The notes beneath the pieces are model-generated. The model saw only the letters and a list, made by a program, of their open reading frames with translations. It ran no database searches and was not told the origin of the DNA. Positions 25,460-32,293 of a DNA stretch of 32,293 bases are shown one piece after another; positions within the stretch are counted from its first letter, which is position 1; each line of letters begins with the position of its first letter. The position numbers and the translations under genes are program-made. Location: positions 1 to 32,293 of the forward strand of contig NZ_MEDS01000022.1 of NCBI RefSeq assembly GCF_001724135.1, read 5' to 3'. This DNA is from Comamonas sp. SCN 65-56. GTDB lineage: Bacteria > Pseudomonadota > Gammaproteobacteria > Burkholderiales > Burkholderiaceae_C.

Positions 25460-26386
25460 GTGAGCTTTCCCGCTGACATCAAGGGCTGCATGAAGGACTG
25501 CATCCTGTCGCTGTTTTGGCCGCGCAAGGACATCGTGGGCTTCTTTGAGAAGCACGGATGCACGAAGGCAGAGATCTCGAATCTACAACTGGAAGGCGAG
25601 AACGCGCTTAAGCGGCACGAAGTCGTCGATGCTCTTTTCAACGCACTAGCCGCACGTTCAGATAACGGTCTTGGTCCACTTCGCGCCATGCTGCAGTCAC
25701 TGCTGAACTGGTCGCATTTCGATCCGTATTACTTCGACAAGCTGCGCAAGCTGGACCGGAGTGCAGCGCACAGAAATCTGGAGCACCTACGCCAACTGCA
25801 GGAGATTCGGGACGCCAAGATCAAGGCCGATCGCGAGCGCCGGGCCGCGCAGGAAGCCGTTCACCAGCAACCCACCGCGTCGCTAGAGCAACTGCGCGCT
25901 GAGTACCTCGATTTGCTCGCGAACAAGACTTCGCGTCAACAGCGTGGTTACGCACTGGAACGCATCCTTGCCGAGTTGTCCCGCCTCTCGCACTTGGAGA
26001 CTACCGAGGCCTTTCGCGTGGTCGGGGAGCAGGTCGATGGGGCAGTGAAGTTCGACGGAGAACACTATCTCATTGAAGCGAAGTGGCAGGAGCGTTCAGC
26101 GAGCAATGAGCCCGTCTACCAGTTCGCGGGAAAGGTAACGGGGAAGCTCTACGGGCGGGGACTGTTCATCTCAGTGAATGGCTTCAGTCCAGAGGTTATC
26201 CGTAGCCTCGTCATCGGCAAGGAAATTCAGACGCTCTTCATTGACGGAGAAGATCTGATCTTGGTGCTGGAAGGGCACCTGAATATGCGAGAGATGATCG
26301 ATCGCAAGGTAAAGGCGGCGCAAACCAAAGGACTAATTTATGTCCATCCCATATCGGGCGCCCCGAAGCTTTCGGAGCGTCAGTGA
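25460..26386 (+). CDS. Predicted PD-(D/E)xK (Mrr-like) nuclease with unknown N-terminal domain
   Basis: 308 residues. The C-terminal domain (about 155-295) has a restriction-endonuclease-like pattern: RGYALERIL with Glu167, EQVDGAVKF with Asp193, then LIEAKW with Glu206 and Lys208, a Gln-containing helix (YQFAGKV), and GLFISVNGFSP. All expected catalytic residues are present. The N-terminal about 115 residues are mostly helical (ILSLFWPRKDIVGFFEKHG and LLNWSHFDPYYFDKLRKLDR), followed by a charged linker helix (105-135). I do not recognise that domain; a sensor or effector-associated role is inferred. Start GTG at 25460 with AAGGGA upstream, 12 bp after abiEii. Base composition is lower in GC than abiE. 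Confidence 0.82.
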   Translation: MSFPADIKGCMKDCILSLFWPRKDIVGFFEKHGCTKAEISNLQLEGENALKRHEVVDALFNALAARSDNGLGPLRAMLQSLLNWSHFDPYYFDKLRKLDRSAAHRNLEHLRQLQEIRDAKIKADRERRAAQEAVHQQPTASLEQLRAEYLDLLANKTSRQQRGYALERILAELSRLSHLETTEAFRVVGEQVDGAVKFDGEHYLIEAKWQERSASNEPVYQFAGKVTGKLYGRGLFISVNGFSPEVIRSLVIGKEIQTLFIDGEDLILVLEGHLNMREMIDRKVKAAQTKGLIYVHPISGAPKLSERQ

Positions 26387-26424
26387 TGACCAAGCTGCCG
26401 ACGACCAAGCGAGCTCAAGAGTGA
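26386..26424 (+). other. 12-codon open frame bridging the nuclease and hydrolase genes
   Basis: ATG at 26386-26388 overlaps the nuclease stop (TGATG). The frame encodes MTKLPTTKRAQE and ends in TGA at 26422-26424, which overlaps a GTG at 26421 (GTGA) in frame with the hydrolase. It could relay translating ribosomes from one gene to the next, or it may be chance. Confidence 0.35.
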
Positions 26425-27032
26425 GCGGCCTGGCGTCCAGCTATATGGGATATGCCGACCTTGCCAAGTCCCAAACCGAAGGCAAGGACTACAAGGTGCT
26501 CCTACGCCCGGTCGCGGGTTCGTCGAGTGCTGTCATCGCGCCCCATGGTGGCCGCATCGAGCATTACACCTCAGACATCGCACGTGGCATCGCCGGCGAT
26601 GACTTCAATCTCTACTTGTTCGAAGGAATTCGGCCATCCGGCAACTACTCCGCGTTGCATTTGACGAGCCATCGATTCGATGAGCCGCGTTGCTTGGAGC
26701 TCTTATCTCTGTGCGATCACGTGATCGCTGTTCATGGGTGTGGAGGTGACGATCCAAAGGTGCTCCTTGGCGGGCTGGATGACGAGTTGAAACTGGCGAT
26801 TGGCGCAGCGGTAGGTGGACTTGGAATTGAGGTTCAAAGCAACGGCCACTCCTTTCCTGCTACAGATCCGACGAACATCTGCAATCGGGGGCGCCGCGGC
26901 GTTGGCGTTCAGATCGAGCTAACGATGGCACTCAGGCTGAACGGATCCTGGGATACGGTATGTGCGGCAGTCCGCTCGGTACTGCTGACATTGCCGAAGG
27001 CGAGGCCAGTTGGGGGAGAACAACGCGAATGA
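26421..27032 (+). CDS. Poly-gamma-glutamate hydrolase family protein (PF05908-like)
   Basis: About 203 residues. Family blocks are clear: GYADLAKSQTEGKDYKV, VIAPHGGRIEHYTSDIARGIAG, FNLYLFEG, a LHLTSHRFDEPRCLELL block, VIAVHGCGGDD, VLLGGLD, NICNRGRRGVGVQIELT. The His and Glu of APHGG-RIE and the His of AVHGC are the likely zinc ligands. Known members are phage PghP enzymes that cut capsular poly-gamma-glutamate and uncharacterised bacterial relatives. A capsule role is unlikely inside a defence operon, so the substrate is open. The start is uncertain: GTG 26421 (GTGA coupling) or ATG 26445; the frame is also open back to an ATG at 26340. No signal peptide, so cytoplasmic. The stop overlaps qatA as ATGA. 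Confidence 0.85.
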   Translation: MSGLASSYMGYADLAKSQTEGKDYKVLLRPVAGSSSAVIAPHGGRIEHYTSDIARGIAGDDFNLYLFEGIRPSGNYSALHLTSHRFDEPRCLELLSLCDHVIAVHGCGGDDPKVLLGGLDDELKLAIGAAVGGLGIEVQSNGHSFPATDPTNICNRGRRGVGVQIELTMALRLNGSWDTVCAAVRSVLLTLPKARPVGGEQRE

Positions 27033-28972
27033 TTCTGAGCGACAACGAGACCAAAGTTGATCTGCTGAATAACGAGGCGATCGCCGCCACGATCATCGGG
27101 CTGCTCCGCGCCAAACCCGATCATCCGATGACGATCGGCGTACATGGGGACTGGGGCGCGGGCAAGTCCAGCGTCCTCGAAATGATCGAGGCAGGTTTCA
27201 CAGACGAGGACGACGTCCTTTGCCTCAAATTCAATGGATGGCGCTTTCAGGGCTTCGAAGACGCGAAGATAGCCCTGATCGAGGGGATCGTGACGGGGCT
27301 GGTCGAGAAGCGTCCGGCACTGAACAAAGCTGCGGCCGCCGTCAAGGATGTGTTTCGCCGCATCGACTGGTTGAAGGTTGCCAAGAGAGCCGGTGGCTTG
27401 GCCATAACCGCATTTACCGGCATTCCGACGCCCGATCAAGTCGGCGCAATCGTCGGCTCGCTCGAAGCGGTGGTGGCGGACCCAGCCAAGCTCGCGACGA
27501 AGGAAAACATCTCGACGGTCATCGACGAGGTGAAGGCTGTGCTGAAGCCGAGCGAGGCCAAGAATGTGCCGGAGGAAGTGGAAGCGTTCCGCAAGGCATT
27601 CGACCGCCTCTTGAAAGACGCTGGCGTCAAGCAGCTCGTTGTCCTGATTGACGACCTCGATCGTTGCCTGCCCGACACCGCGATCGAGACACTCGAAGCC
27701 ATCCGTCTTTTTGTTTTCACGGCGCGGACGGCATTCGTCGTTGCGGCCGACGAGGCAATGATCGAGTACGCGGTGCGCAAGCACTTTCCCGACCTGCCCG
27801 AAAGTACGGGGCCGCGGGACTATGCACGCAACTATCTCGAAAAACTCATCCAGGTTCCGTTTCGAATCCCGGCCTTGGGGGAGACGGAGACGCGCATCTA
27901 CGTCACATTGTTGTTGGCTGGCGCAGAGATTGGTGAGGGAGACGCGGACTACGCGAAGCTGATCGCGGCAGCAAGGGAGAAGCTGAAGCGTCCATGGACC
28001 AGCGGCGGTCTGGACGCACCAACCGTCAAGACGGCACTCGGCAAGCAAGCCGAGAAGGCCAACAACGCGCTTGCACTCAGTGAGCAGATCGGTCCTGTCC
28101 TTGCAAGCGGCACGAAGGGAAACCCGCGTCAGATCAAGCGCTTTCTCAATACGCTGCTTTTGCGCGAGCGCACCGCGACCGCACGCGGATTCGGCGATGA
28201 CATCAAGCTGCCCGTGCTCGCGAAGCTCATGCTCGCAGAGCGTTTCATCCCGAGACTATTCGAGCAGATCGCCTTCGTGGCAGCGATCCATCCGGAGGGA
28301 TTGTGCGAAGACCTCGAAACGCTGGAGCAGGGTTTGGCGGCGGCTGATGGCAACGAATCCCAGGCTGGTGAGGGAAAGGGGCAGAAGGCCGCCGAGTCAG
28401 CTCCCGCACTCGACAACGCTGTGTTGACCGAGTGGAAGTCGTCGGACGCCGTGCGCAATTGGGCGCGCCTTTCACCGAAGCTGGCTGGCCTGGATCTGAG
28501 GCCCTACTTGTTCGTGACTAAGGACAAGAAGGACTACTTCGGCCCTGTGTCGGTGCTGGGTCACTTGGCCGGCGTGGTTGAGAAGCTGTTCGGCGGCAGG
28601 ATGACCGTCCAAAGCCACGAAGCCGAGTTGAAGCAGCTCGTGCAGCCCGAGGCTGAGAAGGTGTTCGAGGCCGTGCGCACCAAGATCATGAGCACGGGCA
28701 CCTTCGACACCAAGCCGGCGGGCGTCGACGGCCTTCTAGTCCTCGTGAAGGCGCAACCTGGCCTGCAGAGCCGGTTGATGGACTTTCTCGAGGCGCTCCC
28801 AAGCAGCAAGTGTGGTCCGTGGGCTGTCGGCGGCTGGCAGGGCGTCATCAAAGACACGGATTGCTCTTCCCGCCTGACAAAGCTGCTGGGCGACTGGAGC
28901 AAAGTCACCAACAACGCCGCCCTCAAGGCGACCGCCGAAGCGGCCCTCAAGGATCTGAAGGGAGGGCGCTGA
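27029..28972 (+). CDS. qatA: QatA, KAP-family P-loop ATPase of the Qat defence system
   Basis: 647 residues. Walker A is GVHGDWGAGKSS (about 37-48) and Walker B is VVLIDDLDRC (about 204-213), followed by the KAP blocks LEAIRLFVF and FVVAADEAMIEYAVR. GNPRQIKRFLNTLLLR is a typical late KAP element. A hydrophobic stretch around 120-145 fits the insertion found in KAP ATPases. Gene order with QatB, a QueC-like and a TatD-like gene identifies Qat. The ATG at 27029 overlaps the hydrolase stop and has a strong GGGGGAG ribosome site; the longer frame upstream lies inside the hydrolase gene. The stop overlaps qatB as TGATG. Confidence 0.95.
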   Translation: MILSDNETKVDLLNNEAIAATIIGLLRAKPDHPMTIGVHGDWGAGKSSVLEMIEAGFTDEDDVLCLKFNGWRFQGFEDAKIALIEGIVTGLVEKRPALNKAAAAVKDVFRRIDWLKVAKRAGGLAITAFTGIPTPDQVGAIVGSLEAVVADPAKLATKENISTVIDEVKAVLKPSEAKNVPEEVEAFRKAFDRLLKDAGVKQLVVLIDDLDRCLPDTAIETLEAIRLFVFTARTAFVVAADEAMIEYAVRKHFPDLPESTGPRDYARNYLEKLIQVPFRIPALGETETRIYVTLLLAGAEIGEGDADYAKLIAAAREKLKRPWTSGGLDAPTVKTALGKQAEKANNALALSEQIGPVLASGTKGNPRQIKRFLNTLLLRERTATARGFGDDIKLPVLAKLMLAERFIPRLFEQIAFVAAIHPEGLCEDLETLEQGLAAADGNESQAGEGKGQKAAESAPALDNAVLTEWKSSDAVRNWARLSPKLAGLDLRPYLFVTKDKKDYFGPVSVLGHLAGVVEKLFGGRMTVQSHEAELKQLVQPEAEKVFEAVRTKIMSTGTFDTKPAGVDGLLVLVKAQPGLQSRLMDFLEALPSSKCGPWAVGGWQGVIKDTDCSSRLTKLLGDWSKVTNNAALKATAEAALKDLKGGR

Positions 28973-29856
28973 TGGGGACTTCTACGGCCTATGGCGGTCC
29001 TGCCGGCGGAACGCCACTTATTCCATCGTGGCTGGGCGGCGCCGATGGCGGTGACGCTCCGGCCCCGCCCGCGGAGGGGGGCGCAGGGCCGGAAGGCCAG
29101 CAACCCGCGGATGGTGCTGCGCCGCCGTCACCGCCGAATCGTCCCCCCATTCCAAAGACGGCCGACCCTCAACGCTTCTCCGCCGCTCGCAACAGCTTTA
29201 CCCGATTCGCCGGTTCTGGTGGCAGCGACCGGGTCAACTTGGGCCGCGCCGTCTCACGCTACGTCTCCACATCTGCCGGCGGTGCGCGTCAAGCTGCCCA
29301 ACGGATGGGCGCTTCGCGCGGAGCCGGCGCGCGGCTTCTCGGCTTTATCGCTGACGCACAAGCACGCGGAGTGCGCGAGGCGCTGCGTGCACTGGACCTG
29401 GAATCGTTGGCGGGTCGTCCGCTTGCCGAAATCTTCGTTGGGCTGGCCGACTACATCTGTCCGGGCGCAGGCACCGTCGATGAAGGCATCGCCCGCGAGG
29501 CGTACATCGAAACGATTGTCGAACTGGCAAGCGAAGGGCTCACCGATCTGACTACGTTCACGCCAGATCAGATGCAGACAGTCTTTGAACTGTATGCCAC
29601 CCATGCCATCGAGGCGCGCATATGCAATGACATTGGTACCAAGGCAGTGACCATGCCGGTAGATGCGCAGGCCGCACACCGCGTCGAGCAACAGTTGCGC
29701 GACTTCATCCGAGGCGCAGTAAGCGACGCGCTGACGCGGGCCCAGGCCAAGACACCCAACCTCACGCTCGATCAAATTCAGGGTTTCGTGGACACCGTTT
29801 ACGAGTCCGCATTTGCAATCCTGCAAGCGTTGGGCGATGCGGAGGCGAACCCATGA
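28972..29856 (+). CDS. qatB: QatB of the Qat defence system
   Basis: 294 residues. It begins MGTSTAYGGPAGGTPLIPSW, the usual QatB opening, followed by a low-complexity Gly/Ala/Pro region (about 25-65). A mostly helical domain follows: FSAARNSFTRFAG, GRAVSRYVSTSAGG and RMGASRGAGARLLGF, and later blocks to residue 290. No enzyme motif is visible. Family knowledge: QatB is required for Qat defence but its biochemical role is unclear. It overlaps qatA (TGATG) and qatC (ATGA). Confidence 0.93.
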   Translation: MGTSTAYGGPAGGTPLIPSWLGGADGGDAPAPPAEGGAGPEGQQPADGAAPPSPPNRPPIPKTADPQRFSAARNSFTRFAGSGGSDRVNLGRAVSRYVSTSAGGARQAAQRMGASRGAGARLLGFIADAQARGVREALRALDLESLAGRPLAEIFVGLADYICPGAGTVDEGIAREAYIETIVELASEGLTDLTTFTPDQMQTVFELYATHAIEARICNDIGTKAVTMPVDAQAAHRVEQQLRDFIRGAVSDALTRAQAKTPNLTLDQIQGFVDTVYESAFAILQALGDAEANP

Positions 29857-31220
29857 AGCGACAGCTCTTGGCAGGCCGCTTCGGTCCGACTGACCGCATC
29901 GCCGTTTCGGCAGGCGCCGAAGAGCAGAGGACCTACCTTCAGCTCGTCGCTGGCGAGAAGTCCTTGGATCATGGAATCGGTGGCGCGCTGACTAGCTTGA
30001 AGAATATCGGCGTCTTCCCATCGGAGATTGGCATTGACCTGCTGGTGCTCGCCGCTCACGTTCACGCGGCGGACACACGCATCTCACGCGCCGAGCAATC
30101 GCAGGATTCTTGGACTCGCGAGATACGCCTGGTTGTTCCGGTCAGCGACCCGGCCCGCTGGGGCGCAGTTGCGCCCACGCTGAAGAAGGCGCTGGACTTC
30201 TTGACGGGCGACCGCTGGGTAATCGGGTTCAGGGCACGTCCAGCCAGGTTTGCGACGATCGCTCAGAACGCGCCTCCGAGCCTTATCTCTCCACCCTTCG
30301 ATGCCCTCAGCCTGTTCTCAGGGGGATTGGACAGCCTGATTGGCGCAATCGATCTGCTTGAGGAAGGCGCAACGCCCTTGCTAGTCAGCCACTTCGGTGA
30401 GGGCGCAATCAGCGATGCGCAGGGCAAGCTGTTCATGAGCATGAAGAGGCACTACGCCAAGTTGCCCTTCGAGCGACTGCGTGTTGGCATGACGTTCAAG
30501 AAGGGCCTCGTGAAGCACGTCGGTTCGGAGGACAGCACGCGTGGTAGGTCGTTCTTGTTCTTCGCCCTCGGCGTGTTCGCAGGTACGGGGCTGGGCCGGC
30601 GGTTTGTCCTTCGCGTTCCGGAGAACGGGCTAATCGCCCTGAATGTGCCTTTGGACCCTCTGCGGCTGGGTTCGAACAGCACCCGCACCACGCACCCTTA
30701 CTACATGGCAAGGTGGAATGACCTACTCGGCGAACTCGGAATAGACGGCGAGATTCGAAATCCGTACTGGGACAAGACTAAAGGTGAGATGGCCGCAGCT
30801 TGTCGCAATCCGGCGCTCTTGAAGACGCTGGCGACAGACTCGTTGTCGTGCTCGTCCCCAACCAAGGCTCGATGGCAAGGACATGGAATTGAGCACTGTG
30901 GCTATTGCTTGCCGTGTTTGATTCGCCGCGCAGCATTGACGGCGGCGTGGGGCACGGGACACGACCCGACGACGTACACAGTGCCGGACCTTCACGCGCA
31001 ACCGCTGGATACTCGTCAAGCGAACGGTGTACAGGTCAGGTCGCTCCAGTACGCGATCGAGCGCCTGAAGGGGAAACCGCAGCTCGCGAACCTTCTGATT
31101 CACAAGCCCGGCTCGCTCGCCGATGAAGCTGCGCACCTTGATGAACTTGCTGATGTCTACCGGCGCGGCCTAGACGAAGTCGCACGGCTCATTGACGGCG
31201 CAGAGGCGCGGCCGAGCTGA
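29853..31220 (+). CDS. qatC: QatC, QueC-like enzyme of the Qat defence system
   Basis: 455 residues. A PP-loop ATP-binding motif LFSGGLDSLIGA (Ser156-Ser161) is followed by a QueC-like domain with VPENGLIALN and a zinc site formed by Cys333, Cys349, Cys352 and Cys355 (HCGYCLPC). The N-terminal about 145 residues are specific to QatC and absent from housekeeping QueC, which is near 230 residues. QueC makes the deazaguanine precursor preQ0, so a nucleobase or protein modification by QatC is an inference from the fold. The ATG overlaps qatB. Confidence 0.95.
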   Translation: MKRQLLAGRFGPTDRIAVSAGAEEQRTYLQLVAGEKSLDHGIGGALTSLKNIGVFPSEIGIDLLVLAAHVHAADTRISRAEQSQDSWTREIRLVVPVSDPARWGAVAPTLKKALDFLTGDRWVIGFRARPARFATIAQNAPPSLISPPFDALSLFSGGLDSLIGAIDLLEEGATPLLVSHFGEGAISDAQGKLFMSMKRHYAKLPFERLRVGMTFKKGLVKHVGSEDSTRGRSFLFFALGVFAGTGLGRRFVLRVPENGLIALNVPLDPLRLGSNSTRTTHPYYMARWNDLLGELGIDGEIRNPYWDKTKGEMAAACRNPALLKTLATDSLSCSSPTKARWQGHGIEHCGYCLPCLIRRAALTAAWGTGHDPTTYTVPDLHAQPLDTRQANGVQVRSLQYAIERLKGKPQLANLLIHKPGSLADEAAHLDELADVYRRGLDEVARLIDGAEARPS

Positions 31221-31233
31221 CGATGGTGCCTTC

Positions 31234-31989
31234 ATGAACGTGACCGCCGGGCTTGTTGACTTCCACTGCCACCTCGATCTTTACCCTGACCATGCCGCGG
31301 CGGTGCGGGATGCGGAGGCGGCCGGTGTGTTCACGTTGGCGGTGACGACGACGCCTCGGGCCTGGCCGCGCAATCAGGAACTCGCACAGCACACAAAGTA
31401 CGTTCGAGCGGCTCTAGGACTGCACCCGCAGTTGGTCGCGGAGCGAGAGAGTGAGATCGAGCTGTGGGAGCGGCACCTTGCAGAGACTCGCTATGTCGGA
31501 GAAGTTGGCTTGGACGCTGGTCCTCGTTTCTTCAAGTCACTCGATGCGCAGCGGCGCGTGTTCCAGCACGTTTTGCAGCGCTGTGCGCAGGCAGGTGGAA
31601 AGATCATCACGGTGCACAGCATTAGATCGGCTAAGTCCATACTCGATCTGGTCGAGGCGTATTTGCCGCCAGGGCGCGGAAAGATCGTTCTTCATTGGTT
31701 CACGGGGACAAAGAGTGAAGCAAGACGCGCCGTGGAGCTGGGCTGCTACTTCTCAATCAACGCGGGAATGCTAGGCAATGAGAGGCATGCTCCGCTGGTG
31801 CAGACCATCCCCTTGGATCGGATGCTGACGGAAACCGATGGCCCCTTCACTCGCACTGGAGACAGGCCGTCGCAGCCGACCGATGTGGCCAGTGTTGTAG
31901 AGGCATTGGGCCACTTGCATCACTTGCCTGTCGCTGATGTGGCCAGCCACATTCGCGACAACCTACGGGCGCTGGTGGGAAAGGAATGA
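31234..31989 (+). CDS. qatD: QatD, TatD-like metal-dependent nuclease of the Qat system
   Basis: 251 residues with the TatD-type metal site: VDFHCHLD (His11, His13), GEVGLD, a VHS histidine, LHWFTG and TETDGPF. The C-terminal DVASHIRDNLRALVG helix is also typical. The size is near TatD. ATG at 31234 lies 13 bp after the qatC stop; the ribosome site is weak and the frame continues upstream into qatC without another ATG. It acts with QatA-C in anti-phage defence and is the last intact gene of the plus-strand cluster. Confidence 0.94.
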   Translation: MNVTAGLVDFHCHLDLYPDHAAAVRDAEAAGVFTLAVTTTPRAWPRNQELAQHTKYVRAALGLHPQLVAERESEIELWERHLAETRYVGEVGLDAGPRFFKSLDAQRRVFQHVLQRCAQAGGKIITVHSIRSAKSILDLVEAYLPPGRGKIVLHWFTGTKSEARRAVELGCYFSINAGMLGNERHAPLVQTIPLDRMLTETDGPFTRTGDRPSQPTDVASVVEALGHLHHLPVADVASHIRDNLRALVGKE

Positions 31990-32102
31990 CCAACTGTCGC
32001 CAGTTCCTGGCGGCGCTTGGGTCCCTGGTGTTTGAGCCTTCACGAACGCGCCGAACGGCATGGCGGCCACGAACTACTACGACGACCTCATCTCTCGCTT
32101 GA
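31986..32102 (+). pseudogene. Short open frame overlapping qatD, possible broken gene
   Basis: ATG at 31986-31988 overlaps the qatD stop as ATGA and opens a 38-codon frame, starting MTNCRQFLAALGSLVFEP. After about 18 codons the product turns into implausible Arg/Thr repeats, while a better coding frame appears in another phase at 32060. This is what a frameshifted gene start would look like. Bases 32001-32027 match 23511-23537 in abiEi at 24 of 27 positions. It may equally be chance. Confidence 0.3.
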
Positions 32103-32140
32103 TCGGCGACGGCGTCCCGCTGCCGGCAGTCATCGAGTGA
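32060..32140 (+). other. 26-codon open frame downstream of qatD
   Basis: Encodes MAATNYYDDLISRLIGDGVPL then PAVIE and a TGA at 32138-32140. The composition is protein-like and the frame is open back to 32036. It may be the remainder of the gene begun at 31986, with a one- or two-base shift between them. No family recognised. Confidence 0.3.
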
Positions 32141-32293
32141 CCTGCCCCGGGAATTTCGCCCACTCGGTTACTTGAAAGTGGCTCCGTGGTGGATGGCGCA
32201 TAGGAAATTCAAAAGGTCCCCGGAAGCCCCATTGGGAGCTGGGTTGGCAGCCGATACCGGCTTGACGGGCCTGGAACTGACGCCTGAGCCATT
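32141..32293. other. Terminal 153 bases with no assignable gene
   Basis: One plus-strand frame (from 32142) and one minus-strand frame are open across much of this edge, but neither has a start or a motif I can name. The piece could be the edge of another cargo gene, an insertion sequence remnant or the element boundary. Confidence 0.3.

Noticed and set aside
26421-27032. Phage or capsule-degrading enzyme acting outside the cell
   Set aside because: There is no signal peptide, no phage or capsule gene nearby, and it is coupled to defence genes.
29853-31220. QueC of queuosine biosynthesis
   Set aside because: The protein is twice the size of QueC, has an extra N-terminal region, no other queuosine genes are nearby, and it sits in the qatA-B-C-D order.
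31234-31989. Housekeeping tatD DNase
   Set aside because: Sequence motifs fit, but the position directly behind qatC identifies it as QatD.
1-32293. CRISPR arrays, tRNA or rRNA genes, complete insertion sequences
   Set aside because: No spaced direct-repeat array, no tRNA-like stretch and no transposase motif were found when reading the window; att sites, oriT and an integrase are also not visible.

Overview
The window is the conjugation core and part of the cargo of an integrative conjugative element (or a large conjugative plasmid) from a GC-rich proteobacterium. Codon use with strong G/C at third positions and the F-type gene set suggest a Xanthomonadales-like gammaproteobacterium or a Burkholderiales-like betaproteobacterium. 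The host cannot be fixed from the sequence, and no integrase, attachment site or origin of transfer is visible here.

Left part (78-17969, minus strand): one tightly packed transfer operon encoding an F-type type IV secretion system. In order of transcription it holds a lytic transglycosylase, traA pilin, traL, traE, traK, traB, a DsbC-like disulfide isomerase, traV, traC, trbI, an S26 leader peptidase, traW, traU, trbC, traN as two separate genes, a small unknown exported protein, traF, traH and traG. Most junctions are ATGA, GTGA or short overlaps. TraG is short and carries only the membrane region.

Middle (18271-22095, plus strand): a divergent three-gene unit. It encodes a reduced TraI/MobH-type protein whose active-site histidines appear to be lost, the coupling ATPase TraD, and a DUF4400-like membrane protein.

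Right part (22135-31989): defence cargo. A conserved protein of unknown function (minus strand) diverges from an AbiE-type two-gene system. Their shared 146-bp region carries two copies of an 18-bp palindrome that look like operators. Downstream and on the same strand are a predicted PD-(D/E)xK nuclease with an unknown helical N-terminal domain, a poly-gamma-glutamate-hydrolase-family protein, and a complete Qat anti-phage operon (qatA KAP ATPase, qatB, qatC QueC-like, qatD TatD-like). All eight plus-strand genes abut or overlap, so they may be co-transcribed. GC content drops visibly at about 25.45 kb, which suggests that the nuclease-hydrolase-Qat block was acquired separately from the AbiE pair.

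The strongest candidate for something undescribed is the nuclease plus gamma-PGA-hydrolase-like pair between two known defence systems. It may be an independent two-gene system or an accessory to Qat. The last 304 bases hold only small or broken open frames.
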